A stretch of DNA of 64,000 nt from Pseudonocardia asaccharolytica DSM 44247 = NBRC 16224 (GCF_000423625.1 NZ_AUII01000009.1:109168-173167); one strand, 5' to 3'; shown: positions 42,240-52,563, counted from the stretch's first letter. Numbers and translations are program-made. The notes: generated by a model not told the origin, from the sequence alone.

Positions 42240-43184
42240 TGCACGCCCTCCATCCTCCCCCGGATCCACGGCACCAGGGACAGCACGATCAGGCCGACTA
42301 CGATGGTCACCGCGCCGCTGATCCCGAAGTAGGGCACCTCGTGTGCCGGGGAGTAGAACCTGGCCAGCACCCCGGCCGTTGACGTGCCGATGCCGACCGA
42401 GAAGAAGTACAGCGCCATGAGGAAGAAGACCGCGATCGCCGGACTGGTCTTGCCGGTACCGCCGGCCATCGGCAGGAACAGCAGGAACGCCACGCCCATG
42501 CCGATCACACCGAGCGCGAACTTGCTCGGCGTGGACGGCGCCCGATCGCCCAGCTTCGTCCGCATCACGGCGAACACCGGTGACAGCAGGATGATCCAAT
42601 GGCCGCGGCCACCAGCAGCGCCTTGACCCGCGCAGGGCCGTCCAAGGGGTTGGGCACATCCCTGCCGTGTGTGCCCGGGTTCCGCCGGAAGATCACGTAC
42701 TGGGTCAGGCCGAGGGCCATCCCGACCGCGGCCGCCCCGAAGCCGTAGTGGAGCCCGAGCTGGGTCTGCAGCAGCCCGGTGACCAGCGGACCGACGAAGG
42801 CACCGATGTTGATGCCCAGGTAGAACGCCGACCCCGCTCAGCCCCGGCAACGCGGCGAGCGCGACGTGGCCGAGCATGACCACGAACCCGCCGTAGAACA
42901 CCATGCGTTCCATGCCGAACAGCCGATCGGCCAACCACCCGCCGAGCACCGTGGACAGGCACACCAGGCCGCCGTAGGCGCCGACGATGCCGGTCGCCGT
43001 GCTCTGCGGCAGCGCCAGCCCGCCCTGCTCCAGCGAGTAGTACAGATAGAGCCGAGGATGAGCAGCATCCGTAGAAGGAGAACCGTTCCCAGAGCTCGAC
43101 GTTGAACAGGTTCACCAGGCCGATCGGGTGCCCGAGGACCGTGCGCCTGGCCGGCTGTTCGGCGGTTTCGACCGTCCGGGACAT
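42236..43184 (-). pseudogene. frameshifted POT-family (proton/peptide) transporter
   Basis: The N-terminus reads LGHPIGLVNLFNVELWERFSFYGC, the POT/PTR signature, then shifts frame to STVLGGWLADRLFGMERMVFYGGFVVMLGHVALAALPGL. It shifts again to SAFYLGINIGAFVG and later to WIILLSPVFAVMRTKLG onwards. At least three frameshifts are visible at about 43055, 42838 and 42598. The summed length is far short of the family (about 480), so it is degraded, or the assembly has indels here. The last part (residues from IGMGVAFLLFLPMAGG on) is still in one open frame. Confidence 0.75.
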
Positions 43185-43427
43185 AGCAGTCCTCCCCCGC
43201 CGTGGAGCCGGCCCCGCCCCAGCTCCGCAACCGGGTCAGCCTAGACTTGCGTACGGCACCCGGCTGTGCGCTGGTGAGATGAGCGGTGGTGGGTTGCGAG
43301 TTCTCCGTGCTCTGGACCATCACCGGCCGCGAACACACCGCGATGCCCACCCCGCCCCCCGGTGGGGGGACTAATCTGGCAGCGGTCCAGCCACGACGTC
43401 GAGCAAGCGATCAAGGCGGTTGAGAGC
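43185..43427 (+). promoter_or_regulatory. promoter region of kgd
   Basis: A 243-bp region between the divergent POT remnant and kgd. A run CCCCGCCCCCCGGTGGGGGG (43350-43370) forms a G/C-rich inverted repeat shortly before kgd. No regulator site is recognised. Confidence 0.3.
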
Positions 43428-46400
43428 GTGTCCAGCAGCAGTACATCCGGTCAGGCGAGCCAGTTCGGCCCCAACGAGTGGCTCGTCGAGGAGATGTACC
43501 AGCGCTTCCTTGATGACCCATCCGCGGTCGACCCGGCATGGCACGACTTCTTCGCCGACTACCGGCCGCAGGGCCCGGACAACGGGGTCGCCGAGGATGC
43601 CGCCTCGTCCCAGGCGGTCCCCGCCGCACCCACACCCGCGGTCGAGCCCGCCGAACCGAGCGAGCAACGCCGGACCGCCGACCGTGGCGTCCGGGACGAG
43701 CCGGCCACCGCCCACGGCGCCAGCGCCCGGGTCGACGGCGCGGCACCGGTCGCCCCACCGGTCGCCGCACCGATGAAGGACACCGGAAAGCCGGCGGCGG
43801 GCACCACCTCCAAGGCCGCCGCCAAGCCCGCCCCGAGGACCGACGCCGGCGAGGTCACCCTGCTGCGCGGCGCGGCGAGCGCCGTCGCCAAGAACATGAA
43901 CGCCTCGCTGACGGTGCCCACCGCGACGAGCGTGCGCGCCGTCCCCGCGAAGCTGCTCGCCGACAACCGGGTCGTCATCAACAACCAGCTGCAGCGCACC
44001 CGTGGCGGCAAGATCTCCTTCACCCACCTCATCGGGTACGCCGTGGTGAAGGCGCTGGCCGACTTCCCGGTGATGAACCGGCACTTCGCCGAGACCGACG
44101 GCAGGCCGTCGGTCATCCAGCCCGAGCACGTCAACCTCGGCCTCGCCATCGACCTGCCGGGACGCGACGGGCAACGCTCGCTCGTCGTCGCGTCGATCAA
44201 GGGCTGCGAGGCGATGACGTTCGCCCAGTTCTGGTCGGCCTACGAGGACGTCGTGCGCAAGGCGCGCGGCAGCCGTCTGACGGCCGACGACTTCGCCGGC
44301 ACCACGATCAGCCTGACCAACCCGGGCACGCTCGGCACCAACCACAGCGTGCCGCGGCTGATGCAGGGACAGGGCGCGATCATCGGCGTCGGTGCGATGG
44401 AGTACCCGGCCGAGTTCCAGGGAGCCAGCGAGGAACGACTCGCCGAGATCGGCGTCAGCAAGATCATCACACTGACCTCGACCTACGACCACCGGATCAT
44501 CCAGGGGGCCGAGTCGGGGGACTTCCTGCGCCGGGTGCACCAACTGCTGCTCGGGACGGACGGCTTCTACGACGAGATCTTCGCCTCGCTGCGGGTGCCC
44601 TACGAGCCCGTCCGCTGGGTGCAGGACATCCCGGAGGGCGCGGTCGACAAGACCGCCAGGGTGCTGGAGCTGATCGAGTCCTACCGGACCCGCGGCCATC
44701 TGATGGCCGACACCGATCCGCTGAACTACCGACAGCGGCGCCATCCCGACCTCGACGTCCTCTCCCACGGCCTCACGCTCTGGGACCTCGACCGCGAGTT
44801 CGCCGTCGGCGGGTTCGCCGGCCAGGCGCACATGAAGCTGCGCGACGTCCTCGGGGTGCTGCGCGACGCCTACTGCCGCACGATCGGCACCGAGTACATG
44901 CACATCTCGGACCCGGCGCAGCGGGCCTGGTTGCAGGAGCGCATCGAGGTCCCGCACCCCAAGCCGCAGGTGGCCGAGCAGAAGTACATCCTGTCCAAGC
45001 TCAACGCCGCGGAGGCATTCGAGACTTTCCTCCAGACCAAGTACGTCGGGCAGAAGCGGTTCTCGCTGGAGGGCGGCGAGACCGTCATCCCGCTGCTCGA
45101 CGCGGTGCTGGACAAGGCCGCCGAATACGAGCTCGACGAGGTCGTCATCGGGATGCCGCACCGCGGACGGCTCAACGTACTGGCCAATATCGTCGGCAAG
45201 CCCATAAGCCAGATCTTCCGGGAGTTCGAGGGCAACCTCGACCCCGCCCAGGCGCACGGTTCCGGCGACGTGAAGTACCACCTCGGCGCCGAGGGCAAGT
45301 ACTTCCGGATGTTCGGCGACGGCGAGACGGTGGTGTCGCTGACCGCGAACCCGTCGCACCTCGAGGCCGTCGACCCGGTGCTGGAGGGCATCGTCCGCGC
45401 CAAGCAGGACCTGCTCGACAAGGGCGAGGCCGGGTTCACCGTGCTGCCGCTGCTGCTGCACGGCGATGCGGCGTTCGCCGGCCAGGGCGTCGTGGCCGAG
45501 ACCCTGAACCTCGCGCTGCTGCGCGGCTACCGCACCGGCGGCACCGTGCACGTCGTGATCAACAACCAGGTCGGTTTCACCACGGCGCCCGAGCACTCCC
45601 GCTCGTCGCAGTACTCCACCGATGTGGCGAAGATGATCGGCGCCCCCGTCTTCCACGTGAACGGCGACGACCCCGAGGCGTGCGTCTGGGTGGCCAAGCT
45701 GGCGGTCGACTACCGCGAACGCTGGCACAACGACGTCGTCATCGACATGATCTGCTACCGGCGCCGCGGCCACAACGAGGGCGACGACCCCTCGATGACC
45801 CAGCCCGCGATGTACGACATCATCGACGCCAAGCGCAGCGTCCGGAAGATCTACACGGAGTCGCTGATCGGCCGCGGGGACATCACCATGGAGGAGGCCG
45901 AGCACGCGCTCAAGGACTTCTCCAGTCAGCTCGAACATGTCTTCGAGGAGGTCCGTGAGCTGGAACGGACCCCGCCGGCCGCCTCGCCGTCGGTCGAGCA
46001 GGAGCAGCTGGCTCCGAGCGACCTGGACACCGCGATCCCGCTGGAGGTCGTCCACCGAATCGGGGACGCACACGTCAACCTCCCCGAGGGATTCACCGTC
46101 CACCAGCGGGTCAAGCCGGTGCTGAAGCGCCGGTACACGATGTCCCGGGAAGGGAACATCGACTGGGCCTTCGCCGAACTCATCGCCATGGGCTCGCTGG
46201 TCATGCAGGGCAAGCTGGTCCGGCTCGCCGGCCAGGACTCCCGGCGCGGGACCTTCGTCCAGCGGCACTCGGTGATCATCGACCGGAAGACGGGCGAGGA
46301 GTACTATCCGCTGCGCAACCTTGCCCAGGACCAGGGCCGCTTCCTGCCCTACGACTCGGCGCTCTCGGAGTTCGCCGCACTCGGCTTCGAATACGGCTAC

Positions 46401-47195
46401 TCGGTGGCCAACCCGGACGCACTGGTGCTGTGGGAGGCGCAGTTCGGCGACTTCGTCAACGGCGCCCAGTCGATCATCGACGAGTTCGTCTCCTCCGGCG
46501 AGGCCAAATGGGGTCAGCTGGCCGACGTCGGTCTCCTGCTGCCGCACGGTCTCGAGGGCCAGGGCCCGGACCACTCGTCGGGCCGGATCGAGCGGTTCCT
46601 GCAACTGTGCGCCGAATGGTCGATGACCGTCGCGCTGCCGTCCGAGCCCGCGAACTACTTCCACCTCCTGCGCAGGCACGCCCTCGACGGGGTGCGCCGG
46701 CCGTTGGTGGTGTTCACGCCGAAGTGGATGTTGCGGGCCAAGCAGGTCGTCTCGCCGATCAGCGATTTCACCGGCGGGCGCTTCCGGAGCGTCATCGACG
46801 ACCCGCGCTACCGCGAGACCGATCACCCGGCCGGTGTCCGCAAGCTCCTGATGTGCAGCGGCAAGATCTACTGGGAGCTGGCCGCGGCGCGTGAGAAGCG
46901 AGGTATCACCGACACCGCGATCGTGCGCGTCGAACAGCTCTATCCCCTGCCGGAGCGGCAGATCGCCGCGGTGCTGGAGCGCTATCCGGACGTCACCGAT
47001 ATCTGCTGGGTCCAGGAGGAGCCGGCCAACCAGGGCGTCTGGCCCTACTTCGGCCTCGAGCTGCCGGAGCGGCTGCCCAAGCGGCTGTCCGGGCTCACGC
47101 GGGTCTCCCGGCGCCGGATGGCCGCCCCTGCCGCGGGCTCGTCGAAGGTCCATGAGGTGGAGCAGGCCGAAGTGATCGACAAGGCCTTCGGCTAG
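43428..47195 (+). CDS. kgd: Kgd, multifunctional 2-oxoglutarate decarboxylase/dehydrogenase E1-E2-like protein
   Basis: Actinobacterial Kgd joins a succinyl-transferase-like domain to a thiamine-dependent 2-oxoglutarate E1 in one chain (TCA cycle). The 1255-residue protein starts (GTG 43428) [23 protein letters not shown]. After a Pro/Ala-rich linker it has an E2-type acyltransferase domain ([22 protein letters not shown] ... [16 protein letters not shown]). The E1 part has [31 protein letters not shown] and [14 protein letters not shown] for ThDP binding, and [16 protein letters not shown]. It matches mycobacterial Kgd in plan and size. The longer frame from 43362 has no RBS and is rejected. 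Confidence 0.96.
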   Translation: MSSSSTSGQASQFGPNEWLVEEMYQRFLDDPSAVDPAWHDFFADYRPQGPDNGVAEDAASSQAVPAAPTPAVEPAEPSEQRRTADRGVRDEPATAHGASARVDGAAPVAPPVAAPMKDTGKPAAGTTSKAAAKPAPRTDAGEVTLLRGAASAVAKNMNASLTVPTATSVRAVPAKLLADNRVVINNQLQRTRGGKISFTHLIGYAVVKALADFPVMNRHFAETDGRPSVIQPEHVNLGLAIDLPGRDGQRSLVVASIKGCEAMTFAQFWSAYEDVVRKARGSRLTADDFAGTTISLTNPGTLGTNHSVPRLMQGQGAIIGVGAMEYPAEFQGASEERLAEIGVSKIITLTSTYDHRIIQGAESGDFLRRVHQLLLGTDGFYDEIFASLRVPYEPVRWVQDIPEGAVDKTARVLELIESYRTRGHLMADTDPLNYRQRRHPDLDVLSHGLTLWDLDREFAVGGFAGQAHMKLRDVLGVLRDAYCRTIGTEYMHISDPAQRAWLQERIEVPHPKPQVAEQKYILSKLNAAEAFETFLQTKYVGQKRFSLEGGETVIPLLDAVLDKAAEYELDEVVIGMPHRGRLNVLANIVGKPISQIFREFEGNLDPAQAHGSGDVKYHLGAEGKYFRMFGDGETVVSLTANPSHLEAVDPVLEGIVRAKQDLLDKGEAGFTVLPLLLHGDAAFAGQGVVAETLNLALLRGYRTGGTVHVVINNQVGFTTAPEHSRSSQYSTDVAKMIGAPVFHVNGDDPEACVWVAKLAVDYRERWHNDVVIDMICYRRRGHNEGDDPSMTQPAMYDIIDAKRSVRKIYTESLIGRGDITMEEAEHALKDFSSQLEHVFEEVRELERTPPAASPSVEQEQLAPSDLDTAIPLEVVHRIGDAHVNLPEGFTVHQRVKPVLKRRYTMSREGNIDWAFAELIAMGSLVMQGKLVRLAGQDSRRGTFVQRHSVIIDRKTGEEYYPLRNLAQDQGRFLPYDSALSEFAALGFEYGYSVANPDALVLWEAQFGDFVNGAQSIIDEFVSSGEAKWGQLADVGLLLPHGLEGQGPDHSSGRIERFLQLCAEWSMTVALPSEPANYFHLLRRHALDGVRRPLVVFTPKWMLRAKQVVSPISDFTGGRFRSVIDDPRYRETDHPAGVRKLLMCSGKIYWELAAAREKRGITDTAIVRVEQLYPLPERQIAAVLERYPDVTDICWVQEEPANQGVWPYFGLELPERLPKRLSGLTRVSRRRMAAPAAGSSKVHEVEQAEVIDKAFG

Positions 47196-47206
47196 AACAT
47201 CGAACC

Positions 47207-47407
47207 GTGTACTTCACCGACCGCGGAATCGAAGAGCTCGCCGAACGACGGGGTGACGAGCAGGTCACCTGGGCGTGGGTGGCCGACCGGCTGCGCGCGT
47301 TCGTGGATCTGCATCCCGAGTTCGAGGACGCCGTGGAGCGAGTGGCCAGCTTCCTCGCTCGCGACGACTCCGGCCTCGATGAGGCGCTCGACATGATGGA
47401 GCCATAG
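47207..47407 (+). CDS. DUF6104-family small protein
   Basis: The 66-residue protein (GTG start 47207: MYFTDRGIEELAERRGDEQVTWAWVADRLRAFVDLHPEFE...) commonly follows kgd in actinobacteria. Its last codons ATG ATG GAG CCA TAG contain ATGGAGCCAT, the core of the palindromes that begin 40 bp downstream. Function unknown. Confidence 0.8.
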   Translation: MYFTDRGIEELAERRGDEQVTWAWVADRLRAFVDLHPEFEDAVERVASFLARDDSGLDEALDMMEP

Positions 47408-47438
47408 CGCGCTCGGCTCTCGCCCGCCGCCCCCCATC

Positions 47439-47545
47439 GCGCATTATGGAGCCATAACGTGTTTCAGGGCGCCACCTCCCGTGCGTTATGGAGCCATAAC
47501 GCGATCCGGGGCCACTTGTCCTGCGCATTATGGAGCCATAATGCG
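47439..47545 (+). repeat. array of three palindromes with 42-bp period, right flank of kgd/DUF6104 and 3' side of the DUF559 gene
   Basis: Cores ATGGAGCCAT start at 47446, 47488 and 47530, exactly 42 bp apart. The best unit (47524-47545) has perfect 10-bp arms (CGCATTATGG, central AG, inverse complement). Spacers are about 20 bp and differ. The third unit ends one base before the DUF559 stop codon. A mirror array with the opposite core orientation lies at 48526-48629. Confidence 0.9.
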
Positions 47546-47546
47546 G

Positions 47547-48407
47547 TCAGGAGCGGCGGGCGAGAGCCGAGCGAACAGTTGCGATCAGTTGCTCTTTGTC
47601 CCGCAGCAGCGGCGCGGTCACGAAAACGACTGTCCAACCGGCGTCGTGGACTCGATTGAGCCGATCCCGGTCACGATTGAGGGCCCACATTTCGCCGTCT
47701 CGCCAGTCACCGTCGTACTCGACGGACACCTTCTGGGCGGGGAACGCGAGATCGGTGCGGGCAATCTTGACGCCGCGGTCACAGATCCAGTACTGGGGAA
47801 CGGGCTGCAGGCCATCGAGCACCAGCAGCACGCGCAGCTTCGACTCAGGCAGCGACTCGGCCCGGGGATCGGCCAGCTGCACGGCTCGGCGGGCGCCGCG
47901 GATGCCGTTGTCCGACCGGGCGTCAACCATCGTGGCGACGTCGGACAGCTCGACCAGATCCGCCCGGAGTACGGCGTCGAGATCGGCGACGGCGTCGTGC
48001 AGCGGCCGCGCGAGCAGCAGATCCAGCACCGTACGCAGCGGGCTGGCCAGCCTGCCGTGGGCCCAGTCGCGCGATTCGCCGGGGGCGAGCTCGGTGCGCC
48101 GGATCCGCAGGCCCGTCCGGCGAGCAAGCCGCATCTCCAGCGGTGCGACCACCTGGACGTCGTCGTCCGGCCAGCACAGGCGGACGCCCCGGACGGTGGC
48201 GGCCGACCGTCCGGTGACCACCGCGCCGCGGGGGAGCGCCAGCGTGGCCGCCCTGCATCGCAGCTCGTGGGTCACGTCCCGATCGGCCGTGGTGTAGACG
48301 TTGCGGAACAGCGGGCGAAACCACGGGCCGCGAAGCTGACCGACGGTCAGCAATCCTTCGGCGATGGCGTCCGAGCCGCGAAAGACCGGGATCGAGGACA
48401 GGTCCAC
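47547..48407 (-). CDS. AbiEi-like/DUF559 protein, probable Vsr-type endonuclease fold
   Basis: The 286-residue protein has an N-terminal AbiEi-antitoxin-like winged-helix part (GSDAIAEGLLTVGQLRGPWFRPLFRNVYTTADRDVTHELR) followed by a middle region (RTGLRIRRTELAPGESRDWAHGRLASPLRTVLDLLLARPLHDAV). The C-terminal DUF559/Vsr-like domain is IARTDLAFPAQKVSVEYDGDWRDGEMWALNRDRDRLNRVHDAGWTVVFVTAPLLRDKEQLI. The EYDGDxH-like position here reads EYDGDWRD. The family is common in actinobacteria with no fixed partner. Here it is bracketed by two palindrome arrays in mirror orientation. Function unknown; nuclease role is inferred from fold only. Confidence 0.7.
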   Translation of the reverse strand: MDLSSIPVFRGSDAIAEGLLTVGQLRGPWFRPLFRNVYTTADRDVTHELRCRAATLALPRGAVVTGRSAATVRGVRLCWPDDDVQVVAPLEMRLARRTGLRIRRTELAPGESRDWAHGRLASPLRTVLDLLLARPLHDAVADLDAVLRADLVELSDVATMVDARSDNGIRGARRAVQLADPRAESLPESKLRVLLVLDGLQPVPQYWICDRGVKIARTDLAFPAQKVSVEYDGDWRDGEMWALNRDRDRLNRVHDAGWTVVFVTAPLLRDKEQLIATVRSALARRS

Positions 48408-48525
48408 AGATGCACGATCCAGGAGGACCCGCGCCGCGTCGAACGACCGGCCACAGACGGGTCCCTCATCGCGTGATGGCTCGGCAGTCCGCGCAGACGT
48501 CCACAGCGCCGCGCCGCCTCGGTTG

Positions 48526-48629
48526 CCTCATGGCTCCATAACGTGTTTAATGCGCCACCCTCGGCCGCACTATGGCTCCATAATGCGCAGGACAAGCGGC
48601 CCCGTAACGCACTATGGCTCCATAATGCG
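48526..48629 (-). repeat. mirror array of three palindromes with 42-bp period, 5' side of the DUF559 gene
   Basis: Cores ATGGCTCCAT (the reverse complement of the 47446-series core) start at 48530, 48572 and 48614, exactly 42 bp apart. Units 48566-48587 and 48608-48629 have 10-bp arms with one mismatch. Part of one spacer (GCGCAGGACAAGCGGCCCCG) is the near inverse complement of a spacer in the first array (CGGGGCCACTTGTCCTGCGC), while another pair of spacers matches directly (AACGTGTTT..GCGCCACC). Confidence 0.9.
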
Positions 48630-48653
48630 CTGAAAAGGGTGGAAGGCGCAGAG

Positions 48654-49022
48654 TCAGCCGCGGCGGGGAAGACGAAACCCGCGCCTGCGGACAGCGCCGA
48701 GGAGATCCTCGAACCGTTGTGCGACGGCGGCGTCCAGGGCATCCAGGGCTGCCGGCCCCGGGGCGGCGCCGCCGTCCGGGGCCGGCAGCGGGCGCAACGT
48801 CATCCACGACTCCGCCCACAACGCCTTCAGGGCAGCCTCCCAATGCAGCTCCACGCCGAGCCGGGACAGCGCGGCCCGCTCCTCGGCGCGGAGCATTGCA
48901 GCGTCCAGCTCGACGAGGCGGCGGGCCAGGGCGGCGACGCACTCCCGGTCGCGCTCGCGCAGCGCCTCGGCGGCGGCGGTGATCCCGGCGATGATGTCCT
49001 TGTACTCGCGCGCCGCACTCAT
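48654..49022 (-). CDS. small helical partner of the FtsK-like ATPase, unknown function
   Basis: The 122-residue helical protein (MSAAREYKDIIAGITAAAEALRERDRECVAALARRLVELDAAMLRAEERAALSRLGVELHWEAALKALW) has an N-terminal coiled-coil look. Its ATG overlaps the FtsK-like TGA (49019-49022, ATGA). It therefore forms a translationally coupled pair with the ATPase. No known domain. Confidence 0.6.
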   Translation of the reverse strand: MSAAREYKDIIAGITAAAEALRERDRECVAALARRLVELDAAMLRAEERAALSRLGVELHWEAALKALWAESWMTLRPLPAPDGGAAPGPAALDALDAAVAQRFEDLLGAVRRRGFRLPRRG

Positions 49023-51751
49023 GGCCCCTCCAGCGAGGGCACGATCACGACCTCCGGGCGGGCATGCTGGGCACGGTCGAACAGCAGCGCGCGACCGGGG
49101 CGCGGCGACCAGCTCACCAGCATCCCGGGCGCGAGTGCGCCGAGCTCGCTGCCCTGGACGTCGAGGCCGACCCAGGCGCCCAGGTCGTCGGCCGATGCGG
49201 CCATGGTCAGCAACGCCCTGAGCCGCTGGGCGCTGCGCCACCAGCCGAGCACGTGGATGCCGGTCTCCGGCCCGAACCGGAGCACCTGGCGCAGCGCATC
49301 GGTCCCGGCCCGATCGAGCACAATGTCCGCGGCATCCGCGGCGTAGAGAACAAGATGCAGCGGACGCCGTTCGCCGCTGGACCGCCGGGACGTCACGTCG
49401 GCCGCGAGCGCCTCCACCCGGGCGCGGACCGCGTCGAGTCCCACCGTCTCCGGCGCGTGCCCGGCCTCGACGAGCCGCCCGGCCAGCGCGGCGGCGGGCC
49501 CGGCCGCCTCGGCCACCAACGGCACCAGCACGAACCCCGCCGCCCCCGGCGCATACTGCAGCCCCAGCGATCCCGCGGCCGCGCCGAGCACCCGTTCGGC
49601 GTCCGGCCCGCCCGCACCGATCACCCCGAGGTTGCGCCCCGGCGCGGCGGGCAGCCGCACCGCGGCCGCGCTTCCCGCGACATCGATGCGCTGCCCGACC
49701 AGCGCATTCGGCGGATCCGTGCCGGGCCTCAGCTCGACGGCCAGCTCGGCCAGGCGGGGCGCCCGGCTGCCGTCGAACAGCCGGGGCTGCTCGCGGCCGG
49801 CCGCGTAACTCTCGTGCAGGGCGCGCTGCACCTCGTCGACCGATCCCTTGCCGGTGGCGTCGGGGATGCGCACGACCTCGTTGCCGTGCGGGACGCCGGA
49901 CTCGTGGTTGAGCACGGCGTGCCAGCGCGGCAGATCGAGTGCGGTGGCGTTGAGGTCGGCGAGCACCCGGCGCGCGCGGGGCAACGCGATCCGCAGCACG
50001 AACTGCTCGAAGATCGCCGGGCGGCCCCAGAACGCCTCGATGCCCGATACGTCCTGGCTGGCGAGCACGAGGTGGATGCCCTGCGAGCGGCCGCGCCGCG
50101 CGACGTCCTCCAGCAGCTGGGTCGCCTGCCGGGTGACGGCGTCACGCTCGGCGAACAGGTACTGGAACTCGTCGATCACCGCGACGATCCGCGGCCAGCG
50201 GCCGTCCGGGTCGGCCGAGCGCAGCTCCTCCAGCTTGGTCACCTCGTGCGCCTTGGCCGCCTCGGCGCGACGGCGCATCTCGTGGGCGAGGAACTGCAGC
50301 AGCGCGAGCCCGAACTCCCGATCGGTGTTGATGTTGACGCCGATCAGCCGGGCATGTGGGAGCCACGTCGTATCGCGGCGGCCGGGAGCGAACTGCGCGA
50401 ACGATACGCCCTCCTTGAAGTCGAGCAGGTAGAGCTCGAGCTCGTCGGGATCGTAGCGGGCGGCCATCGAGCTGATCATGGCGAGCAGCAGGTTCGTCTT
50501 GCCCGAACCGCTCGGCCCGCCGACCAGTGCGTGCGGCGACGCGTCGGCCAGCGCCATCTCGACCGGGATGCCGTCGGCGAACCCGACCGGGGCGTGCAGG
50601 CCGGTCACCGAGCTGAACCGGCCCCGCTGCTCGGGCGGGGGCAGCAGGTCGGCGAACGTGCCGACCCTGGTTCGCCAACGTTCGTGCTCATCGGCGATCG
50701 CGTGGCAGGCCCTGGTCACGGCCTCACCAGGCAGCGGAGGATCGGGCCTGAGGGTGACGTACGGGCCGGTCATCGACGTCACCGCGGTGCCGTCGTCACG
50801 CATCCGCACGCTCTCCACGGGCGCCCCGACGGTCATCGGCACATCGAGCAGCACGAGCTGGATACCGCAGGCGAGACCGCCGCGCATCACCCGCTGGAGC
50901 TGGCGGTGGTCCTCCTCCTTCCACGCCGCCCGGTTGCCGGCCAGCACGGCGAGGACCCATGGCTCGCTGCGCGCACCCGTCACTTCCGCCAGCGCCCGCA
51001 GCGACGGATGCCCGTCGACGAGCACCCGGGTGTGGACCCGCCGGATCCGGTCCGACAGCTCCGCCAGCAGGTGCTCCAGCCGGCCCGGGTCGTGCACGGT
51101 CAGCAGACCGGTGCGGGTGAGCGGATACAGCCCGGGCATGGCCCCGGTGAACTGCCCGACATCCCACACGTGTACCTGCACGAGCCCGGGCCGGAAGTAG
51201 CTCACGACGCGGATCAGCAGCGCCTCGACCAGCGCCTCGGCGGCGGCTCGCGTGGCGTGCGTCGACGTGATCTGCAGATGCGACTCGTCGAGCAGCGGCA
51301 CGCCGACCGGGAAGCCGCGCCCCGCGGCCCCGACGCCGCCGGCTCCGATCCGCCACAGCTGGGGCAGCGGCCCACTGCCGTCGACCTTGCCGACCTGGCC
51401 GAGCCATTCGACCGGGTCACACCCGGCCGAACCGGGGGCCACCTCGTCCAGCAGGCCGGCCAGCCGGTCTGGGCCGGTCGCGAGCCACTCGTCGAACGCG
51501 GCTGCCCGGTCGGCCTCGACGCGGGCGACGGTGGCCGCCAGCCGTGAGTTGGCGAACACGGCCTGCAACCCCGGATCGGCTCGGGCGGCGGCGATTCCGT
51601 CGGTGCGTAGCCACATCTCCGCGATCGTCTCGGCGCGGGCATGCGCGATCCCCTCGCGCAGTCGGGCCGCTGCGCTGAGCGCGGCGCCAGCCGCGGCGTG
51701 GAACTCCTCGAAGGCGGCCGTGATCCGGTCGCGCCGGGCCCGTTTCGCCAT
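49019..51751 (-). CDS. cytosolic FtsK/SpoIIIE-type ATPase
   Basis: The 910-residue protein has no transmembrane segment. The N-terminal 380 residues are alpha/beta with no recognised domain. The FtsK/SpoIIIE motor starts near residue 390: Walker A GGPSGSGKT (411-419), Walker B RIVAVIDEFQYLF (521-533) and the conserved VLASQDVSG. A C-terminal ATPase-like or degenerate domain (residues ~620-910) has no intact Walker motif. This layout resembles the EccC-like motors of secretion systems in having several modules, but only one P-loop here looks intact. Its partner of 122 residues follows in an ATGA overlap; two small helical proteins lie at 52882-53408. The substrate is unknown. Confidence 0.8.
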   Translation of the reverse strand: MAKRARRDRITAAFEEFHAAAGAALSAAARLREGIAHARAETIAEMWLRTDGIAAARADPGLQAVFANSRLAATVARVEADRAAAFDEWLATGPDRLAGLLDEVAPGSAGCDPVEWLGQVGKVDGSGPLPQLWRIGAGGVGAAGRGFPVGVPLLDESHLQITSTHATRAAAEALVEALLIRVVSYFRPGLVQVHVWDVGQFTGAMPGLYPLTRTGLLTVHDPGRLEHLLAELSDRIRRVHTRVLVDGHPSLRALAEVTGARSEPWVLAVLAGNRAAWKEEDHRQLQRVMRGGLACGIQLVLLDVPMTVGAPVESVRMRDDGTAVTSMTGPYVTLRPDPPLPGEAVTRACHAIADEHERWRTRVGTFADLLPPPEQRGRFSSVTGLHAPVGFADGIPVEMALADASPHALVGGPSGSGKTNLLLAMISSMAARYDPDELELYLLDFKEGVSFAQFAPGRRDTTWLPHARLIGVNINTDREFGLALLQFLAHEMRRRAEAAKAHEVTKLEELRSADPDGRWPRIVAVIDEFQYLFAERDAVTRQATQLLEDVARRGRSQGIHLVLASQDVSGIEAFWGRPAIFEQFVLRIALPRARRVLADLNATALDLPRWHAVLNHESGVPHGNEVVRIPDATGKGSVDEVQRALHESYAAGREQPRLFDGSRAPRLAELAVELRPGTDPPNALVGQRIDVAGSAAAVRLPAAPGRNLGVIGAGGPDAERVLGAAAGSLGLQYAPGAAGFVLVPLVAEAAGPAAALAGRLVEAGHAPETVGLDAVRARVEALAADVTSRRSSGERRPLHLVLYAADAADIVLDRAGTDALRQVLRFGPETGIHVLGWWRSAQRLRALLTMAASADDLGAWVGLDVQGSELGALAPGMLVSWSPRPGRALLFDRAQHARPEVVIVPSLEGP

Positions 51752-51875
51752 CAGCGGCTGGTGCTACCGGCGACCCCGGCCGCCCGGATGTCGTCGATGC
51801 CTGCCATATGCCTCCTGCTCTCGTCGCTGCGCAACCGCCCGTATGCATCCGCTCAGGAATCTAGCCCGCGGTCCG

Positions 51876-52559
51876 TCACGTCCCGGCGCGGCCCGCCGGC
51901 CCCGTGCCGGTCGCGCCGGGGGAGGCGATCAGCCGGGTGAGGGTGTCGCGCAGCCAGGCCTCGTAGGTGTCGAGCGGCCAGCCGAACATGCGGGTGATGA
52001 GCAGGTAGGTCTCGGCGCCGGTGAGGACGCTGGCGGTGTCGATCAGACGATCGAGGTCGCGGGAGTCGGCGATCAGGCCGTCGGCCGCCATCCGGGTCCA
52101 CACCACGCGCTGAGCGTGGCGACTCTGTTCCCGGCCCTGTTGCCACTGCCCGGCGATGAGCGGTTCGATCGCGGCGGCCTGCTGGGCGACAGCGAACAGC
52201 GCGCCCGCGCGGTCCATGATCTGCCGGGTGGCCGCGGCGAGAGCGTTGATGCGATCGGTTGCGGTCGGGGCGGTCAGCGCCGTCTGTACCCAGTCCCGGC
52301 CCAGCACGTCCACCTCGTCGGTGTCCCCGACGATGGCGACGTCGACGACCCGTTCGAGCAACGCGGCCTTGGACCCGAACCGGACGTAGACGGTGCGCTC
52401 GCCCACGCCGGCCGCCTCGGCTACCGCGCCCAGCGTGGTGGCGACGTAGCCGTCGGCGACGAACAGCCGGGTCGCCGCCTCGATGATCCGCTGCTCGGTC
52501 CGGGCCACCTGCCGGCCGCGCGGGCGGGCTCCGTCCGGGGTGTTGACGCGCGCGGGCAC
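51876..52559 (-). CDS. TetR/AcrR-family regulator
   Basis: The 227-residue protein (GTG 52559) has the TetR HTH RTEQRIIEAATRLFVADGYVATTLGAVAEAAGVGERTVYVRFGSKAALLE and a variable C-terminal helical ligand domain. Two imperfect 15-bp palindromes (52564-52578, 52582-52596) lie between it and the divergent truncated VOC gene, so it probably regulates that promoter and itself. Confidence 0.85.
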   Translation of the reverse strand: MPARVNTPDGARPRGRQVARTEQRIIEAATRLFVADGYVATTLGAVAEAAGVGERTVYVRFGSKAALLERVVDVAIVGDTDEVDVLGRDWVQTALTAPTATDRINALAAATRQIMDRAGALFAVAQQAAAIEPLIAGQWQQGREQSRHAQRVVWTRMAADGLIADSRDLDRLIDTASVLTGAETYLLITRMFGWPLDTYEAWLRDTLTRLIASPGATGTGPAGRAGT

Positions 52560-52563
52560 GAGG

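Noticed and set aside
38628..42659. 1343-codon minus-strand frame
   Set aside because: It covers the molybdopterin oxidoreductase and LLM genes in antisense. The plus-strand proteins have complete motifs, the minus frame none.
43371..47153. 1260-codon minus-strand frame opposite kgd
   Set aside because: A pure shadow of kgd, whose domains are all intact on the plus strand.
47439..48629. CRISPR array
   Set aside because: The units are short palindromes with only three copies per side and partly conserved spacers. No cas genes are nearby, and spacers in a CRISPR array would be unrelated.
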